55,849 nt of DNA from Alphaproteobacteria bacterium (GCA_021324545.1 JAJPIX010000015.1:1-55849); one strand, 5' to 3'. Numbered from the stretch's first letter, positions 37,245-45,575 are shown. Notes: a model not told the origin generated them from the sequence alone. Numbers and translations are program-made.

Positions 37245-37343
37245 AGCCGCGAGGCCCGGCCATCGCGGGAGTTCGGCAGGAATGGTGGTCTGGTTGCTGA
37301 AGGCGCGGCAAATCCGGTCCGGCCGCGCCGGCTGGTGCGCGCC

Positions 37344-37604
37344 ATGATCACGGCGGCGCAATTGCGCGCGGCCCGCGCGCTGGCCGGCATTGACCAGCGC
37401 CGGCTGGCGGAAGCCTCGGGCCTGTCGGTCCCCACGATCCAGCGCATGGAATCCAGCGAAGGCGTGATCCGCGGCAATGTGGATTCGCTGATGAAGCTGA
37501 TCGCGGCCCTCGATGCGATCGGCATCGTTCTGATCGGCGAGGACGCCACAAGCAGCGAAGGCGGCCGCGGGGTGCGGCTGAAACGGCAGCCCGCGGGCAG
37601 CTAG
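37344..37604 (+). CDS. XRE-family helix-turn-helix regulator
   Basis: 86 residues. MITAAQLRAARALAGIDQRR, then LAEASGLSVPTIQRMESSEG is a complete HTH_XRE motif of the type found in small alphaproteobacterial regulators, followed by a VDSLMKLIAALDAIGIVLIG helix-strand tail. GTG at 37335 in the same frame is possible. It may control its neighbours, but no operator is obvious. It converges with the serine-protease gene, the stops 17 bp apart. Confidence 0.85.
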   Translation: MITAAQLRAARALAGIDQRRLAEASGLSVPTIQRMESSEGVIRGNVDSLMKLIAALDAIGIVLIGEDATSSEGGRGVRLKRQPAGS

Positions 37605-37620
37605 AAAAACCGGCCAGGCA

Positions 37621-38544
37621 TCATTTGCCGGGCTTCTTCAGCTGATGAAGCCCGGGGTTTGCGTCGCCGCTGACCACCAGGATGGGCATCAGAATCCGCA
37701 TCCGCTTCAGCTGGGCGCGCCGCGTGTCCACCAGCGCGAAAACATCCTTGGGGCAGCCCGCTCTGACCCTGATGCCAAGGCTCATGGCTTCCTTCACCGT
37801 GATCCGGTGTGAATGATCCATATGCCCGGTGTTGAGCTTTTCGGACAGCTCGCAAGATCTTTCGCCGAACAGTCCCAGAAATCCCGTCCGCCGCTTGTGG
37901 TTGGGATTGATCCTGTGGCAGGCGGCTTTGACATCGCGCTTCAGGCGGCGCGCGCGGATGGCCAGCAGGGCGGTTGCATCATCCAGCTCCCCGATCCCCT
38001 TTTCCTTCTCGAGCTGCTCGAAATCGCCGGCGGGGACATTGTAGAGCTGCACATCCGTGGGGCCGAGATTGGCGTGCTTGTCCATCACGATTTCGTTGGC
38101 GGCCAGCGCGATTTCGGTTCCGCCCGACATGGCATAGTAGGGAACGAAGGCGGTGGCCCGCCGGCTAGCCACCAGAGCATCGGCAATCCGCTCCGACGCC
38201 ATCTGGAATCCGCCCAGCGTGTGCAGAACCACGTGAATGGGCTTGCCCTTGGACGTTCTGACTTTTTCGAGGATGTCGGTCGCTTCCTCGTTGTCGAGCC
38301 ATTCATCGTCGTCATGCACGATGCACACGAGCGCGCATTTGTGCCTGGACTCGTAGTCCGCCTGCAGGCGCTTCCACTCGCGGTCTATCGCCTGCGGGTC
38401 GGCCACCTCGGCCTCGCCCGGCCCGTTCTGGTTGCGGATGTCAGGTCCAGCCTGTTTTTGCCTGCGCATCGAAGGGAACAGGGACATCGCAACCAGCGTC
38501 GCCCCGCCTGCGAGCACGGGAAAATCAGCCGGAAACAACCACAT
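37621..38544 (-). CDS. Membrane-anchored ClpP-fold serine protease (SDH/SppA-like)
   Basis: 307 residues. A short N-terminal helix (WLFPADFPVLAGGATLVAM) is followed by a Clp/crotonase-fold domain: IHVVLHTLGGFQMASERIAD (oxyanion Gly-Gly), VPYYAMSGGTEIALAANEIV with Ser140 as nucleophile, and MDKHANLGPTDVQL. This is the SDH-type serine proteinase family (PF01972-like). The C-terminal part has SEKLNTGHMDHSHRITVKEA. Probably acts on the cytoplasmic side of the membrane. ATG 38544 is preceded by GGAGGGG. Confidence 0.82.
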   Translation of the reverse strand: MWLFPADFPVLAGGATLVAMSLFPSMRRQKQAGPDIRNQNGPGEAEVADPQAIDREWKRLQADYESRHKCALVCIVHDDDEWLDNEEATDILEKVRTSKGKPIHVVLHTLGGFQMASERIADALVASRRATAFVPYYAMSGGTEIALAANEIVMDKHANLGPTDVQLYNVPAGDFEQLEKEKGIGELDDATALLAIRARRLKRDVKAACHRINPNHKRRTGFLGLFGERSCELSEKLNTGHMDHSHRITVKEAMSLGIRVRAGCPKDVFALVDTRRAQLKRMRILMPILVVSGDANPGLHQLKKPGK

Positions 38545-38680
38545 GTGTGCCCCTCCATGTTGTTGCTTAAGAAGAAGCTTACCAATGCAATCCGAATTGG
38601 GCGAAATTCTGCTTTCCGCGCCGCACAAACAGGCCGCCCCGTGTGACAATGATGCCACAATGGATGGGGGCCCGGTAACC

Positions 38681-39221
38681 ATGGCCTATCCTGAAAACCG
38701 GACCGTTCGTTACCTTGGCAGCGAATGGAATGAAGAAAAATTTGGAATCGACATCTCGGCTTTGACTAGACTGGGGCCGGGAAAGGGGTGGGCCTTGCCG
38801 GACCGGCGAAATCATTACGACGGTCGAGTTTGAGCATGCGAATGGCCCGGCCGCATCGGGTTATCGTCCGGTCGCATCATTGCGCGTGCAGTCCGATGAT
38901 CAGGAAGTGCACCTGCAGATGGTTGGCCTTGAATACATTGCCCCGCCACAGGAGCGCTTTGTAATGCTCAAGGCTGACCGGAGTGAATCGAACCCCAAAC
39001 GCTACATCGAAAATTTCTCGCACACTGCGATGTTTGGAAAACCGGTCGGCATCTCGATTGCCTGGAACTCGCAAAATCGCGTAACCACCAGCGTGGGTGC
39101 CATGGAGCAGCACGACATGCAGATGCGATCGCCCCCAAACTATGCAGGACTGTCGATGGCCGCCGGCAGCGTGCGATTTGAAAACACCGCGTTGCTCTGC
39201 TTTCCGGATTCTGCCCGTTAA
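38681..39221 (+). pseudogene. Unrecognised gene, probably frameshifted near 38800
   Basis: The first part, ATG 38681, reads MAYPENRTVRYLGSEWNEEK to GWALPD in one frame, then quickly degenerates. The second part, in the next frame, reads TGEIITTVEFEHANGP from about 38802, without a start codon, through VHLQMVGLEYIAPPQERF to CFPDSAR and a stop at 39221. Skipping the G at 38801 would fuse them into about 180 residues. No family recognised; mixed beta-like composition. It could be a real frameshift, a sequencing error, or two adjacent ORFs (the second from TTG 38880). Confidence 0.5.
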
Positions 39222-39233
39222 AGCCCGGCCATC

Positions 39234-39704
39234 GTGTCCTTCGCCACAACCGATCTTCTTTTCGCCATCGGGCATCATGTGCTGGTGTTTGCGCTGGCGG
39301 CGGTGCTGGCGTTCGAGATCGCGGTTCTGCGCCACGGGCTCACAGCCAGAGACATCGCGCGGCTGTCCCGTGTGGACGTCTGGTACGGCATCCTCGCCGC
39401 CGCCATCCTGATTGTGGGCTTTTCGCGCGCGGTGTTTGCCGCCAAAGGCTGGGCCTATTATTCCGCCAACGTCTTCTTCTGGGCCAAGATCGCGACGTTC
39501 GCGCTGGTGGGTGTCCTTTCCATCCGGCCCACGGTTGCCATCATCGGCTGGCGCCGCGCGCTCAAGTCCGATCCCGGATTTCTGCCCGGCGTGATGGCCA
39601 TCGCGGGCCTCCGCCGCTATCTCTGGGCTGAAGCCCTGCTCTTCGTCCCGATCCTTGCCTGCGCCGCGCTCATGGCCCGCGGCTATGGCGCGCCCGGCTC
39701 CTGA
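39234..39704 (+). CDS. DUF2214 family membrane protein
   Basis: 156 residues, four hydrophobic segments. TDLLFAIGHHVLVFALAAVL, FEIAVLRHGLTARDIARLSR, then VDVWYGILAAAILIVGFSRA and WAKIATFALVGVLSIRPTVA are family-typical; the paired histidines in helix 1 could bind a metal or heme, but this is unproven. GTG start at 39234, 13 bp after the preceding stop. A strong promoter begins seven bases after its own stop. Confidence 0.82.
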   Translation: MSFATTDLLFAIGHHVLVFALAAVLAFEIAVLRHGLTARDIARLSRVDVWYGILAAAILIVGFSRAVFAAKGWAYYSANVFFWAKIATFALVGVLSIRPTVAIIGWRRALKSDPGFLPGVMAIAGLRRYLWAEALLFVPILACAALMARGYGAPGS

Positions 39705-39710
39705 AAAACC

Positions 39711-39739
39711 TTGACGTCCGCAGCTGCTTGGACTATAAT
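39711..39739 (+). promoter_or_regulatory. Near-consensus sigma-70-type promoter
   Basis: TTGACG, 17 bases, TATAAT. The -35 differs from consensus in one base, and the spacer is ideal. The predicted start site falls near 39746, 221 bp before rpmG. This is the best promoter I can see by eye in the window. Confidence 0.8.
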
Positions 39740-39745
39740 CATATA

Positions 39746-39880
39746 ATGGGTTTTGAAGGGAGAATGACGGGGCCTCCATTTCACGCCCGCCCGAGCGGGG
39801 AGAGAGATGGGGGGAGGGGGTCCCGGATTTCTGAAAACAATTGCCCAGCCGAACGCTGGGAAATTTCGATTGCGAAATGA
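39746..39880 (+). CDS. Possible leaderless 44-residue small ORF, repeat-derived
   Basis: The ATG lies six bases after the TATAAT at 39734-39739, so the mRNA would begin on or near the A of the ATG. A second in-frame ATG six codons in follows GAAGGGAGA. The peptide (MGFEGRMTGPPFHARPSGER, then a Gly/Arg-rich stretch, ending ERWEISIAK) is low-complexity in the middle because it crosses a GC-rich repeat-like patch at 39779-39820. No family recognised. The alternative is that the region is only the rpmG leader or a small RNA. Confidence 0.3.
   Translation: MGFEGRMTGPPFHARPSGERDGGRGSRISENNCPAERWEISIAK
39779..39860. repeat. GC-rich repeat-like segment and hairpin before rpmG
   Basis: 39779-39820 resembles a degenerate copy of the GC-rich palindromes elsewhere in the window (GCGGGGAGAG and GGGGGGAGGGGG). 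At 39844-39860 CCCAGC-CGAAC-GCTGGG forms a 6-bp hairpin; read on the minus strand it is followed by a T-rich stretch, on the plus strand by AAATTTC. The rest of the 39705-39966 gap has no other gene. Confidence 0.35.
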
Positions 39881-39966
39881 ATGGCCGCCCTGCCCGGCCC
39901 CGTTGACTTCGCAAGCGCGAACGCTAGGTTGACCGCCCTTTTCGCTCCGATTGAAGGACTTTCGCC

Positions 39967-40134
39967 GTGGCCAAGCCGACAACCGCCAAGATCCGCCTGA
40001 ACTCCTCCGGCGACACGGGCTACTTCTATGTCACCAAAAAGAACACCCGCAGCATGACCGAAAAGTTCACCATCAGGAAATACGATCCCGTGCTGCGCAA
40101 GCACGTGGAATTCAAGGAAGGCAAGATCAAATAA
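39967..40134 (+). CDS. rpmG: 50S ribosomal protein L33
   Basis: 55 residues, the normal length: [20 protein letters not shown], then [20 protein letters not shown] and [10 protein letters not shown]. It belongs to the L33 type without the zinc-binding cysteines (none are present), as usual in alphaproteobacteria. GTG start at 39967. It is probably transcribed from the near-consensus promoter at 39711. Two inverted repeat copies follow it. Confidence 0.96.
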   Translation: MAKPTTAKIRLNSSGDTGYFYVTKKNTRSMTEKFTIRKYDPVLRKHVEFKEGKIK

Positions 40135-40180
40135 CGTCCTCCTTCGAGGGCGGCCTTTGCGCCGCCGCCTCAGGACGACG
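40135..40180. repeat. Dispersed palindromic repeat, copy 1 (inverted relative to copy 2)
   Basis: Outer arms CGTCCT/AGGACG and inner arms GGCGGC (40149-40154)/GCCGCC (40161-40166). Starts on the base after the rpmG stop. On the minus strand it reads CGTC-CTGAGGCG...CTCGAAGG, the same pattern as copy 2. It may also act as a transcript-end hairpin, but lacks a T-run. Confidence 0.6.
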
Positions 40181-40226
40181 CCGATCGTCTTTGAAGCCCA
40201 AAATCCGCTGAAAATTGAAGGAAACT

Positions 40227-40262
40227 CGTCACCCTGAGGCGCGCGAAGCGCCCCGAAGGGTT
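40227..40262. repeat. Dispersed palindromic repeat, copy 2
   Basis: CGTCACCCTGAGGCGC, loop, GCGCCCCGAAGGG. Inner arms GGCGC (40238-40242) and GCGCC (40248-40252) pair around a 5-base loop; outer arms CCCT/AGGG pair less perfectly. Copies 1 and 2 are in opposite orientation. The ALDH start is 56 bp further on. Confidence 0.55.
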
Positions 40263-40317
40263 GAAATCCGGTTCGGCCGCGCGTTTCATTTAAGCCCGCT
40301 ATTCAAGGAGACGACCC

Positions 40318-41808
40318 ATGGCCACCGCGATTGACTGGCACGCCGAAGCCGCAAAACTCTCGTTCCGCTCGCAAGCCTTCATCAACGGCAAATATGTGCC
40401 CGCGGCCAGCGGCAAGACCTATGACAATGTCTCGCCCGTGGACGGCAAGGTGCTGGCCAAGGTCGCATCCTGCGACAGGGAAGATGTGGACCGCGCGGTA
40501 AAGGCCGCGCGCGCGGCCTTCAACGCCGGCAAATGGGCCGAGGCCGCGCCCAAACAGCGCAAGCGCACGCTGCAGAAATTCGCCGACCTGATCGCCAAGC
40601 ACGCCGACGAGCTTGCGCTTCTGGAAACGCTCGACATGGGCAAGCCCATCATGTTCGCCAAGGGCGTGGACGTGATGAGCGTGGTGGATCACGTGCGCTG
40701 GTTCGCCGAGGCAATCGACAAGGTCTATGACGAAATCGCTCCCACCGGAAAGGACGCGCTCGGCATGATCACGCGCGAGCCGCTGGGCGTGGTTGGCGCG
40801 GTCGTGCCGTGGAATTTCCCGCTGCTCATGGCGGCCTGGAAGTTTGCGCCCGCATTGGCCGCCGGAAATTCCGTGATCCTGAAACCGGCCGAGCAGTCGC
40901 CGCTTTCGGCGATCCGGGTGGCCGAGCTTGCGATGGAAGCGGGCATTCCCGAAGGCGTGTTCAACGTCGTGCCCGGCTTCGGCGAAACGGCCGGCCAGGC
41001 GCTGGGCCGTCACATGGACGTTGATGCAATCGCATTCACGGGTTCCACGGAAGTCGGAAAGTTCTTCCTGAAATATTCCGGCGAATCCAACATGAAGATC
41101 GTGAGCCTGGAATGTGGCGGCAAGACGCCCAACATCGTCTTCGCCGACGCGGCGAACATGGATGCGGCCGCGATGGGCGCAGCCTCCGGCATCTTCTTCA
41201 ATTCTGGCCAGGTTTGTGTCGCCTCCTCGCGGCTTCTGGTGGAAGAGAAGATTCATGACGACTTCGTCGAGAAGGTGAAGGCGATCTCGGCCGCCTTCCA
41301 TCCCGGCGATCCGCTGGATGTGAACACGCGCATGGGCTCGATGGTGGACAAAAGCCAGATGGACCGCGCGCTGTCCTATGTCGAAAAAGGCCAGAAGGAA
41401 GGCGCAAAGCTTATCGCCGGCGGCCGGCAGGTGCGCCAGAATTCCGGCGGCTTCTATGTGGAGCCCACCATCTTCGACAAGGTGGCCAACGACATGACCA
41501 TCGCGCAGGAAGAAATCTTCGGGCCGGTGCTTTCCACCATCACCTTCAGGGACACCGAGGAAGCCATCCGGATCGCCAATGACACGATCTATGGGCTCCA
41601 GGCCTGCCTGTGGACGAATGATCTCACCAAGGCCCACCGCGTGGCGCGGGCGCTGCGCGCGGGCACCGTGAACATCAACAACACCGATGGCGGCGGCGTG
41701 GAAGTGCCGTTCGGCGGGTACAAGCAGTCCGGCTTCGGGCGCGACAAGTCGCTTCACGCGCTGGACAAATACACCCAGCTCAAGACGACCTATATCAAGC
41801 TGGCGTAA
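40318..41808 (+). CDS. NAD(P)-dependent aldehyde dehydrogenase
   Basis: 496 residues, complete ALDH fold. Active-site Cys300 in FNSGQVCVASSRLLVEE and catalytic Glu265 in SLECGGKTPNIVF; the coenzyme loop AFTGSTEVGKFFL and the PWNFPLLMAAWKFAPALAAG block are standard. LECGGKTPN and the C-terminal FGGYKQSGFGRDKSLHALDK resemble PuuC/gamma-aminobutyraldehyde-type enzymes, which suggests amino-aldehydes, but the substrate is unproven. ATG 40318 follows AAGGAGA. Stands alone. Confidence 0.92.
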   Translation: MATAIDWHAEAAKLSFRSQAFINGKYVPAASGKTYDNVSPVDGKVLAKVASCDREDVDRAVKAARAAFNAGKWAEAAPKQRKRTLQKFADLIAKHADELALLETLDMGKPIMFAKGVDVMSVVDHVRWFAEAIDKVYDEIAPTGKDALGMITREPLGVVGAVVPWNFPLLMAAWKFAPALAAGNSVILKPAEQSPLSAIRVAELAMEAGIPEGVFNVVPGFGETAGQALGRHMDVDAIAFTGSTEVGKFFLKYSGESNMKIVSLECGGKTPNIVFADAANMDAAAMGAASGIFFNSGQVCVASSRLLVEEKIHDDFVEKVKAISAAFHPGDPLDVNTRMGSMVDKSQMDRALSYVEKGQKEGAKLIAGGRQVRQNSGGFYVEPTIFDKVANDMTIAQEEIFGPVLSTITFRDTEEAIRIANDTIYGLQACLWTNDLTKAHRVARALRAGTVNINNTDGGGVEVPFGGYKQSGFGRDKSLHALDKYTQLKTTYIKLA

Positions 41809-42002
41809 CGGCTCGGCGCCCCGGCGGCGGCGGGAAACGGCCATGAACCTTTTGGCCTGCCACGGGTTCACGGCAAGTGGCCGCGTGACTGCCGTTTGCG
41901 ACGGACGTCAGCCCGCGGCGGGCGTGATTTGGCCGGCCGTTATGCTATCGTGTTGCAAATCGCCATCTGGCAGGAATGGCAGCGGCAGGACAGGTTTGAA
42001 CG
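41809..42002. other. Intergenic region before hpnJ without a recognised gene
   Basis: 194 bp. It is GC-rich at first, with several short self-complementary stretches, then a looser part (TTATGCTATCG near 41940) that could hold a -10 element for hpnJ. No terminator with a T-run and no conserved RNA structure that I recognise. Confidence 0.3.
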
Positions 42003-43433
42003 ATGCTACGAACGCTCTTCCTTCAGGCCCCGTCATTTGATGGCTTCGACGGCGGCGCCGGTTCCCGCTATCAGGCGCGGCGCGAGGTCAAGTCCTTCTG
42101 GTTTCCGACCTGGCTCGCCCAGCCGGCCGCGCTGGTCGAAAACTCGAAGCTGATCGATGCGCCGCCCCACGGCATCGGGCTTGCCGAGGTCGTGAAGCAG
42201 GCGAAGGACTTCGACCATGTGGTCGTGCACACATCGGTCCCTTCATTCAAATCCGATGTTGCCACGATCGAGGCGCTGAAGGCGGAAAACCCGAAGCTGC
42301 TGGCGGGCATGATCGGCGCCAAGGTCGCGGTGAACGCCGAAGGATCGCTTCGCGAGGCGCCCGTTCTGGATTATGTCGCGCGCAACGAGTTCGATTTCAC
42401 CGTCAAGGATGTAGCCGACGGCCTGCCGCTGAAGGAGATCAAGGGCATCAGCTACCGGTCGTCGCGCGACGTCATTCACCACAATGAAGACCGACCGACG
42501 ATCGAAAACATGGATTCGCTTCCGTTCGTGACGCCGGTTTACAAGCGCGATCTTACGATTGAAAACTATTTCATCGGGTATCTGAAGCACCCCTACATTT
42601 CGCTTTATACGGGCCGCGGCTGCAAATCGCGTTGCACCTTCTGCCTCTGGCCGCAGACGGTGGGCGGGCACAGGTACCGTACGCGCAGCGTGGGCCACGT
42701 GATCGACGAAATCCGCTATGCCAAATCGGCGTTTCCGCAGGTGAAGGAATTCTTCTTCGACGACGATACCTTCACCGATGATGCGCCCCGCGCCGAAGCC
42801 ATCGCCCGCGAGCTCGGCAAGCTGGGCGTCACATGGTCGTGCAACGCCAAGGCGAACGTGCCCCGCGGAACGCTCGAAGTCCTCAAGGACAATGGCCTGC
42901 GGCTTCTGCTCGTGGGCTATGAATCCGGCAACCAGCAGATCCTGCACAACATCAAGAAGGGCATGCGCGTGGAGGTGGCCGAGCGTTTCACCCGCGACTG
43001 CCATGATCTCGGCATCACAATCCACGGCACGTTCATTCTGGGATTGCCGGGCGAAACGACAGAGACCATCCGCGAAACGGTCGAATTCGCCAAGCGCATC
43101 AATCCGCATACGATCCAGGTCTCGCTGGCCGCCCCCTACCCCGGCACTTATCTTTACAATCAGGCAGTGCAGAATGGCTGGCTGGATGCGGCCAACGCGG
43201 AACTGGTGGACGAACACGGCATCCAGATCGCGCCCCTGCACTACCCGCACCTTTCACACAAGCAGATTTTCGATTCGCTGGAAGATTTCTACAAACAGTT
43301 CTACTTCCGGCCCGGCAAGATCGCGTCCATCGTGGCCGAGATGATGCGTTCCACCGATGTCATGAAGCGGCGGTTGCGCGAAGGCGTGGAATTCTTCCAC
43401 TTCCTGCGCGAACGCAGGGGCCATGCGGCCTGA
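42003..43433 (+). CDS. hpnJ: Hopanoid-biosynthesis radical SAM protein HpnJ
   Basis: 476 residues. The opening MLRTLFLQAPSFDGFDGGAG and the SRYQARREVKSFWFPTWLAQ stretch are specific for HpnJ. A B12-binding-like N-terminal domain (to about 160) precedes the radical SAM barrel with the [4Fe-4S] motif C207-x3-C211-x2-C214 in GRGCKSRCTFCLWPQ. HpnJ is implicated in forming the cyclitol ether head group of composite bacteriohopanepolyols, after HpnI and HpnK. None of the other hpn genes or shc is in the window. Followed two bases later by the diiron protein. Confidence 0.93.
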   Translation: MLRTLFLQAPSFDGFDGGAGSRYQARREVKSFWFPTWLAQPAALVENSKLIDAPPHGIGLAEVVKQAKDFDHVVVHTSVPSFKSDVATIEALKAENPKLLAGMIGAKVAVNAEGSLREAPVLDYVARNEFDFTVKDVADGLPLKEIKGISYRSSRDVIHHNEDRPTIENMDSLPFVTPVYKRDLTIENYFIGYLKHPYISLYTGRGCKSRCTFCLWPQTVGGHRYRTRSVGHVIDEIRYAKSAFPQVKEFFFDDDTFTDDAPRAEAIARELGKLGVTWSCNAKANVPRGTLEVLKDNGLRLLLVGYESGNQQILHNIKKGMRVEVAERFTRDCHDLGITIHGTFILGLPGETTETIRETVEFAKRINPHTIQVSLAAPYPGTYLYNQAVQNGWLDAANAELVDEHGIQIAPLHYPHLSHKQIFDSLEDFYKQFYFRPGKIASIVAEMMRSTDVMKRRLREGVEFFHFLRERRGHAA

Positions 43434-43435
43434 CC

Positions 43436-44338
43436 ATGAGCGCATCGCTTGCCTTTCCTGACCTGTCCCTGCGAGCCCGCACGCCGGTGGCGCCCGGCCC
43501 GATCCGCCTGGGCAGCGAGGCGCACAAGAACCTCTTTTGCCAGACGCTGCTGTCCACCTTCGATCCCTACAAGCCCGCGGTCATCGACTGGCCGCAACTG
43601 GAGCCGGACGCGAAGGCGCGCCTGACCGCGCTGCCAATTTGGGACATCGCCGTGCAGACCGAGGGCCGCGCCGGCCTGCGTGTGGAAGCCTATGGCAATG
43701 AGGTTGGCGACCCGCTGCTCAAGCAGGCGATTGCGCTCAACGCGTTCGAAGAAAAACGTCACAAACATGTGCTGCACAACATGGTGCAGGCCTATGGCAT
43801 CGCGCTCGAGCCCGAGCCGGCGTATGTCGCGCCAAAAGATGCCGAATGGGCTTTCATGGTGACCGGCTACAGCGAATGCATCGACAGTTTCTTCGCCTTC
43901 GGGCTTTTCGAGCTTGCCAGACGGTCGGGCTTTTTTCCGCAGGCGCTGGTGGAAACATTCGAGCCCGTCATGCGCGAAGAAGGCCGACACATCCTCTTCT
44001 TCGTGAACTGGGCGGCCTGGCATCGCCGCAACATGCCTGTCTGGCGGCGCCCCTGGTTTGCCATCAAAACGCTTGCGGTCTGGGCGTTTCTCATCTGGGA
44101 GCGCATCGGACTGGCCAGGAACGTGGGCGGCAAGCCGCAGGACAACAACTTCACGCTCAGCGGCAGCCAGGATCTTGGCGTGGATGTCTCGGTCGCGGAA
44201 CTGATGGACGTCTGTCTTGCCGAGAACGATCGCAGGCTCGGCATTTACGATGCGCGCCTGCTGCGCCCGAATGTCGTGCCGCGCCTGGTGCGTTTTGTGC
44301 GCTGGTTCATGCCGAGACCGGCTGCGGGCCGGCGCTAA
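43436..44338 (+). CDS. Ferritin-like diiron protein linked to hpnJ
   Basis: 300 residues, no named family beyond a ferritin-like helical bundle. The carboxylate-bridged diiron pattern is visible: E106-x2-H109 in NAFEEKRHKHVLH, E147 in GYSECIDSFFAF, and E182-x2-H185 in VMREEGRHILFFVNW, with an earlier Glu (76, 84 or 89) as the fourth ligand. A hydrophobic stretch near 207-220 (AIKTLAVWAFLIW) may touch the membrane. It starts two bases after hpnJ, so co-translation is likely. An oxidase or hydroxylase acting on a hopanoid is an inference. Confidence 0.7.
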   Translation: MSASLAFPDLSLRARTPVAPGPIRLGSEAHKNLFCQTLLSTFDPYKPAVIDWPQLEPDAKARLTALPIWDIAVQTEGRAGLRVEAYGNEVGDPLLKQAIALNAFEEKRHKHVLHNMVQAYGIALEPEPAYVAPKDAEWAFMVTGYSECIDSFFAFGLFELARRSGFFPQALVETFEPVMREEGRHILFFVNWAAWHRRNMPVWRRPWFAIKTLAVWAFLIWERIGLARNVGGKPQDNNFTLSGSQDLGVDVSVAELMDVCLAENDRRLGIYDARLLRPNVVPRLVRFVRWFMPRPAAGRR

Positions 44339-44347
44339 CCAGCCGCC

Positions 44348-45556
44348 TCACCGGCGCAGGGCCGACAATTGCCCGCGCGGCAAATTCACGAGCGCGCCGA
44401 CAAACCGGCCCACGGAATTCTTTGCCAGGCCTGCGACGTTGATGCGGCCGGATTCGGGCATATAGATCGCCGCGTCTTCCCGCAGCTTCAGGACGGCGTC
44501 CGCCGGCAGGGCCAGCGTGGAAAACATCCCCGCCTGTGTGCCGATCGCATCGAGCGCCAGTCCATGCGCATGCGCCTGCGCGGACAGGAGCGCTCTGATC
44601 TCCGCGATCCGCTTGCGCATGGATTCAAGCTCCGCGCGCCAATCCGCCTTGATGGCGGGATCGTCAAGTATGATGCGCACGACAGCGCCGCCGTGGTCCG
44701 GAGGCATGGAATAGTTCGGCCGCGCCGCATCCACCGCGATGCTCAAGGCGGTGGATGCCGCCTTCGGCGTTTCAGCCAGCACAAACAGGGCGCCCGTGCG
44801 CTCGCGGTAGAGGCCGAAATTCTTGGAGCATGAATAGGTCACCAGCGCTTCCGGAACATGCCCAAGCACATGACGGATGGGCGACATGTCCGCATCGAGC
44901 CCGTGCCCCAGTCCGTGGTAGGCCGTGTCAATAAGCGGCAGCAGGCCCTTGGCGATCACCACCTCGGCAATTTCGTGCCATTGCTGCGCGGTAAGGTCGG
45001 AGCCTGTCGGGTTATGGCAGCAGCCCTGGAGCACAACGACGTCGCCGTGTTCCGCGGCACGTAGGGCATGCAACAGCCTGTCGAACTGCACGGTCTGGGT
45101 ATCCGTGTCGAAATAGTCGTAGGTGTGAATCGAAAGCCCCGCGGCATTGAAGATCGGCGCATGGTTCGTCCAGGCCGGCAGACCCAGAATGACACGCCGC
45201 GCATGGGCCTTGACCGCCACATCGGCCGCAAGCCTCAGCGCGCCTGTTCCGCCGGGCGTCTGAAGTCCGATCATCCGCTCGCCCAGCCTTGCCGACAGGT
45301 CCTTGCCGAACGCAAGCTCACGCACCAGGGCCACGAAACGCCGGTCGCCTTCGGGCCCGACATAGCTCTTGGTGGTTTGCGTCTGCTGAAGCTTCGCTTC
45401 GGCCTCTTTCACGGCCTTGAAGACGGGCGTGATTCCGGTTTCATCGCGATAGACGCCGATGCCCAGATCAATTTTTTCCGGCCGCGGGTCTGCCGCAAAC
45501 AGCTTGATCAGCTCAAGCAGCGGGTCGGGCGGACGTGGCGTGAGGCTCTGGAACAA
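44348..45556 (-). CDS. Aromatic/aspartate amino-acid aminotransferase (class I)
   Basis: 402 residues, PLP-dependent. DLGIGVYRDETGITPVFKAV at the N-terminus, TKSYVGPEGDRRF, GCCHNPTGSDLTAQQWHEI (the conserved NPTG loop) and YSCSKNFGLYRERTGALFVL with the PLP Lys are those of AspC/TyrB enzymes; the C-terminal Arg that binds the substrate carboxylate is in ESGRINVAGL. Transfers amino groups between aspartate or aromatic amino acids and 2-oxoglutarate. It converges with the diiron gene and lies next to tRNA-Thr. Confidence 0.92.
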   Translation of the reverse strand: MFQSLTPRPPDPLLELIKLFAADPRPEKIDLGIGVYRDETGITPVFKAVKEAEAKLQQTQTTKSYVGPEGDRRFVALVRELAFGKDLSARLGERMIGLQTPGGTGALRLAADVAVKAHARRVILGLPAWTNHAPIFNAAGLSIHTYDYFDTDTQTVQFDRLLHALRAAEHGDVVVLQGCCHNPTGSDLTAQQWHEIAEVVIAKGLLPLIDTAYHGLGHGLDADMSPIRHVLGHVPEALVTYSCSKNFGLYRERTGALFVLAETPKAASTALSIAVDAARPNYSMPPDHGGAVVRIILDDPAIKADWRAELESMRKRIAEIRALLSAQAHAHGLALDAIGTQAGMFSTLALPADAVLKLREDAAIYMPESGRINVAGLAKNSVGRFVGALVNLPRGQLSALRR

Positions 45557-45575
45557 TAGATGCTCTCAAGGGAAA

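Noticed and set aside
40135..40262. The repeats after rpmG as rho-independent terminators
   Set aside because: Neither stem is followed by a T-run on either strand, and the two copies share sequence as a repeat family would.
41809..42002. A riboswitch before hpnJ
   Set aside because: No conserved cobalamin or SAM riboswitch boxes could be recognised in this stretch.
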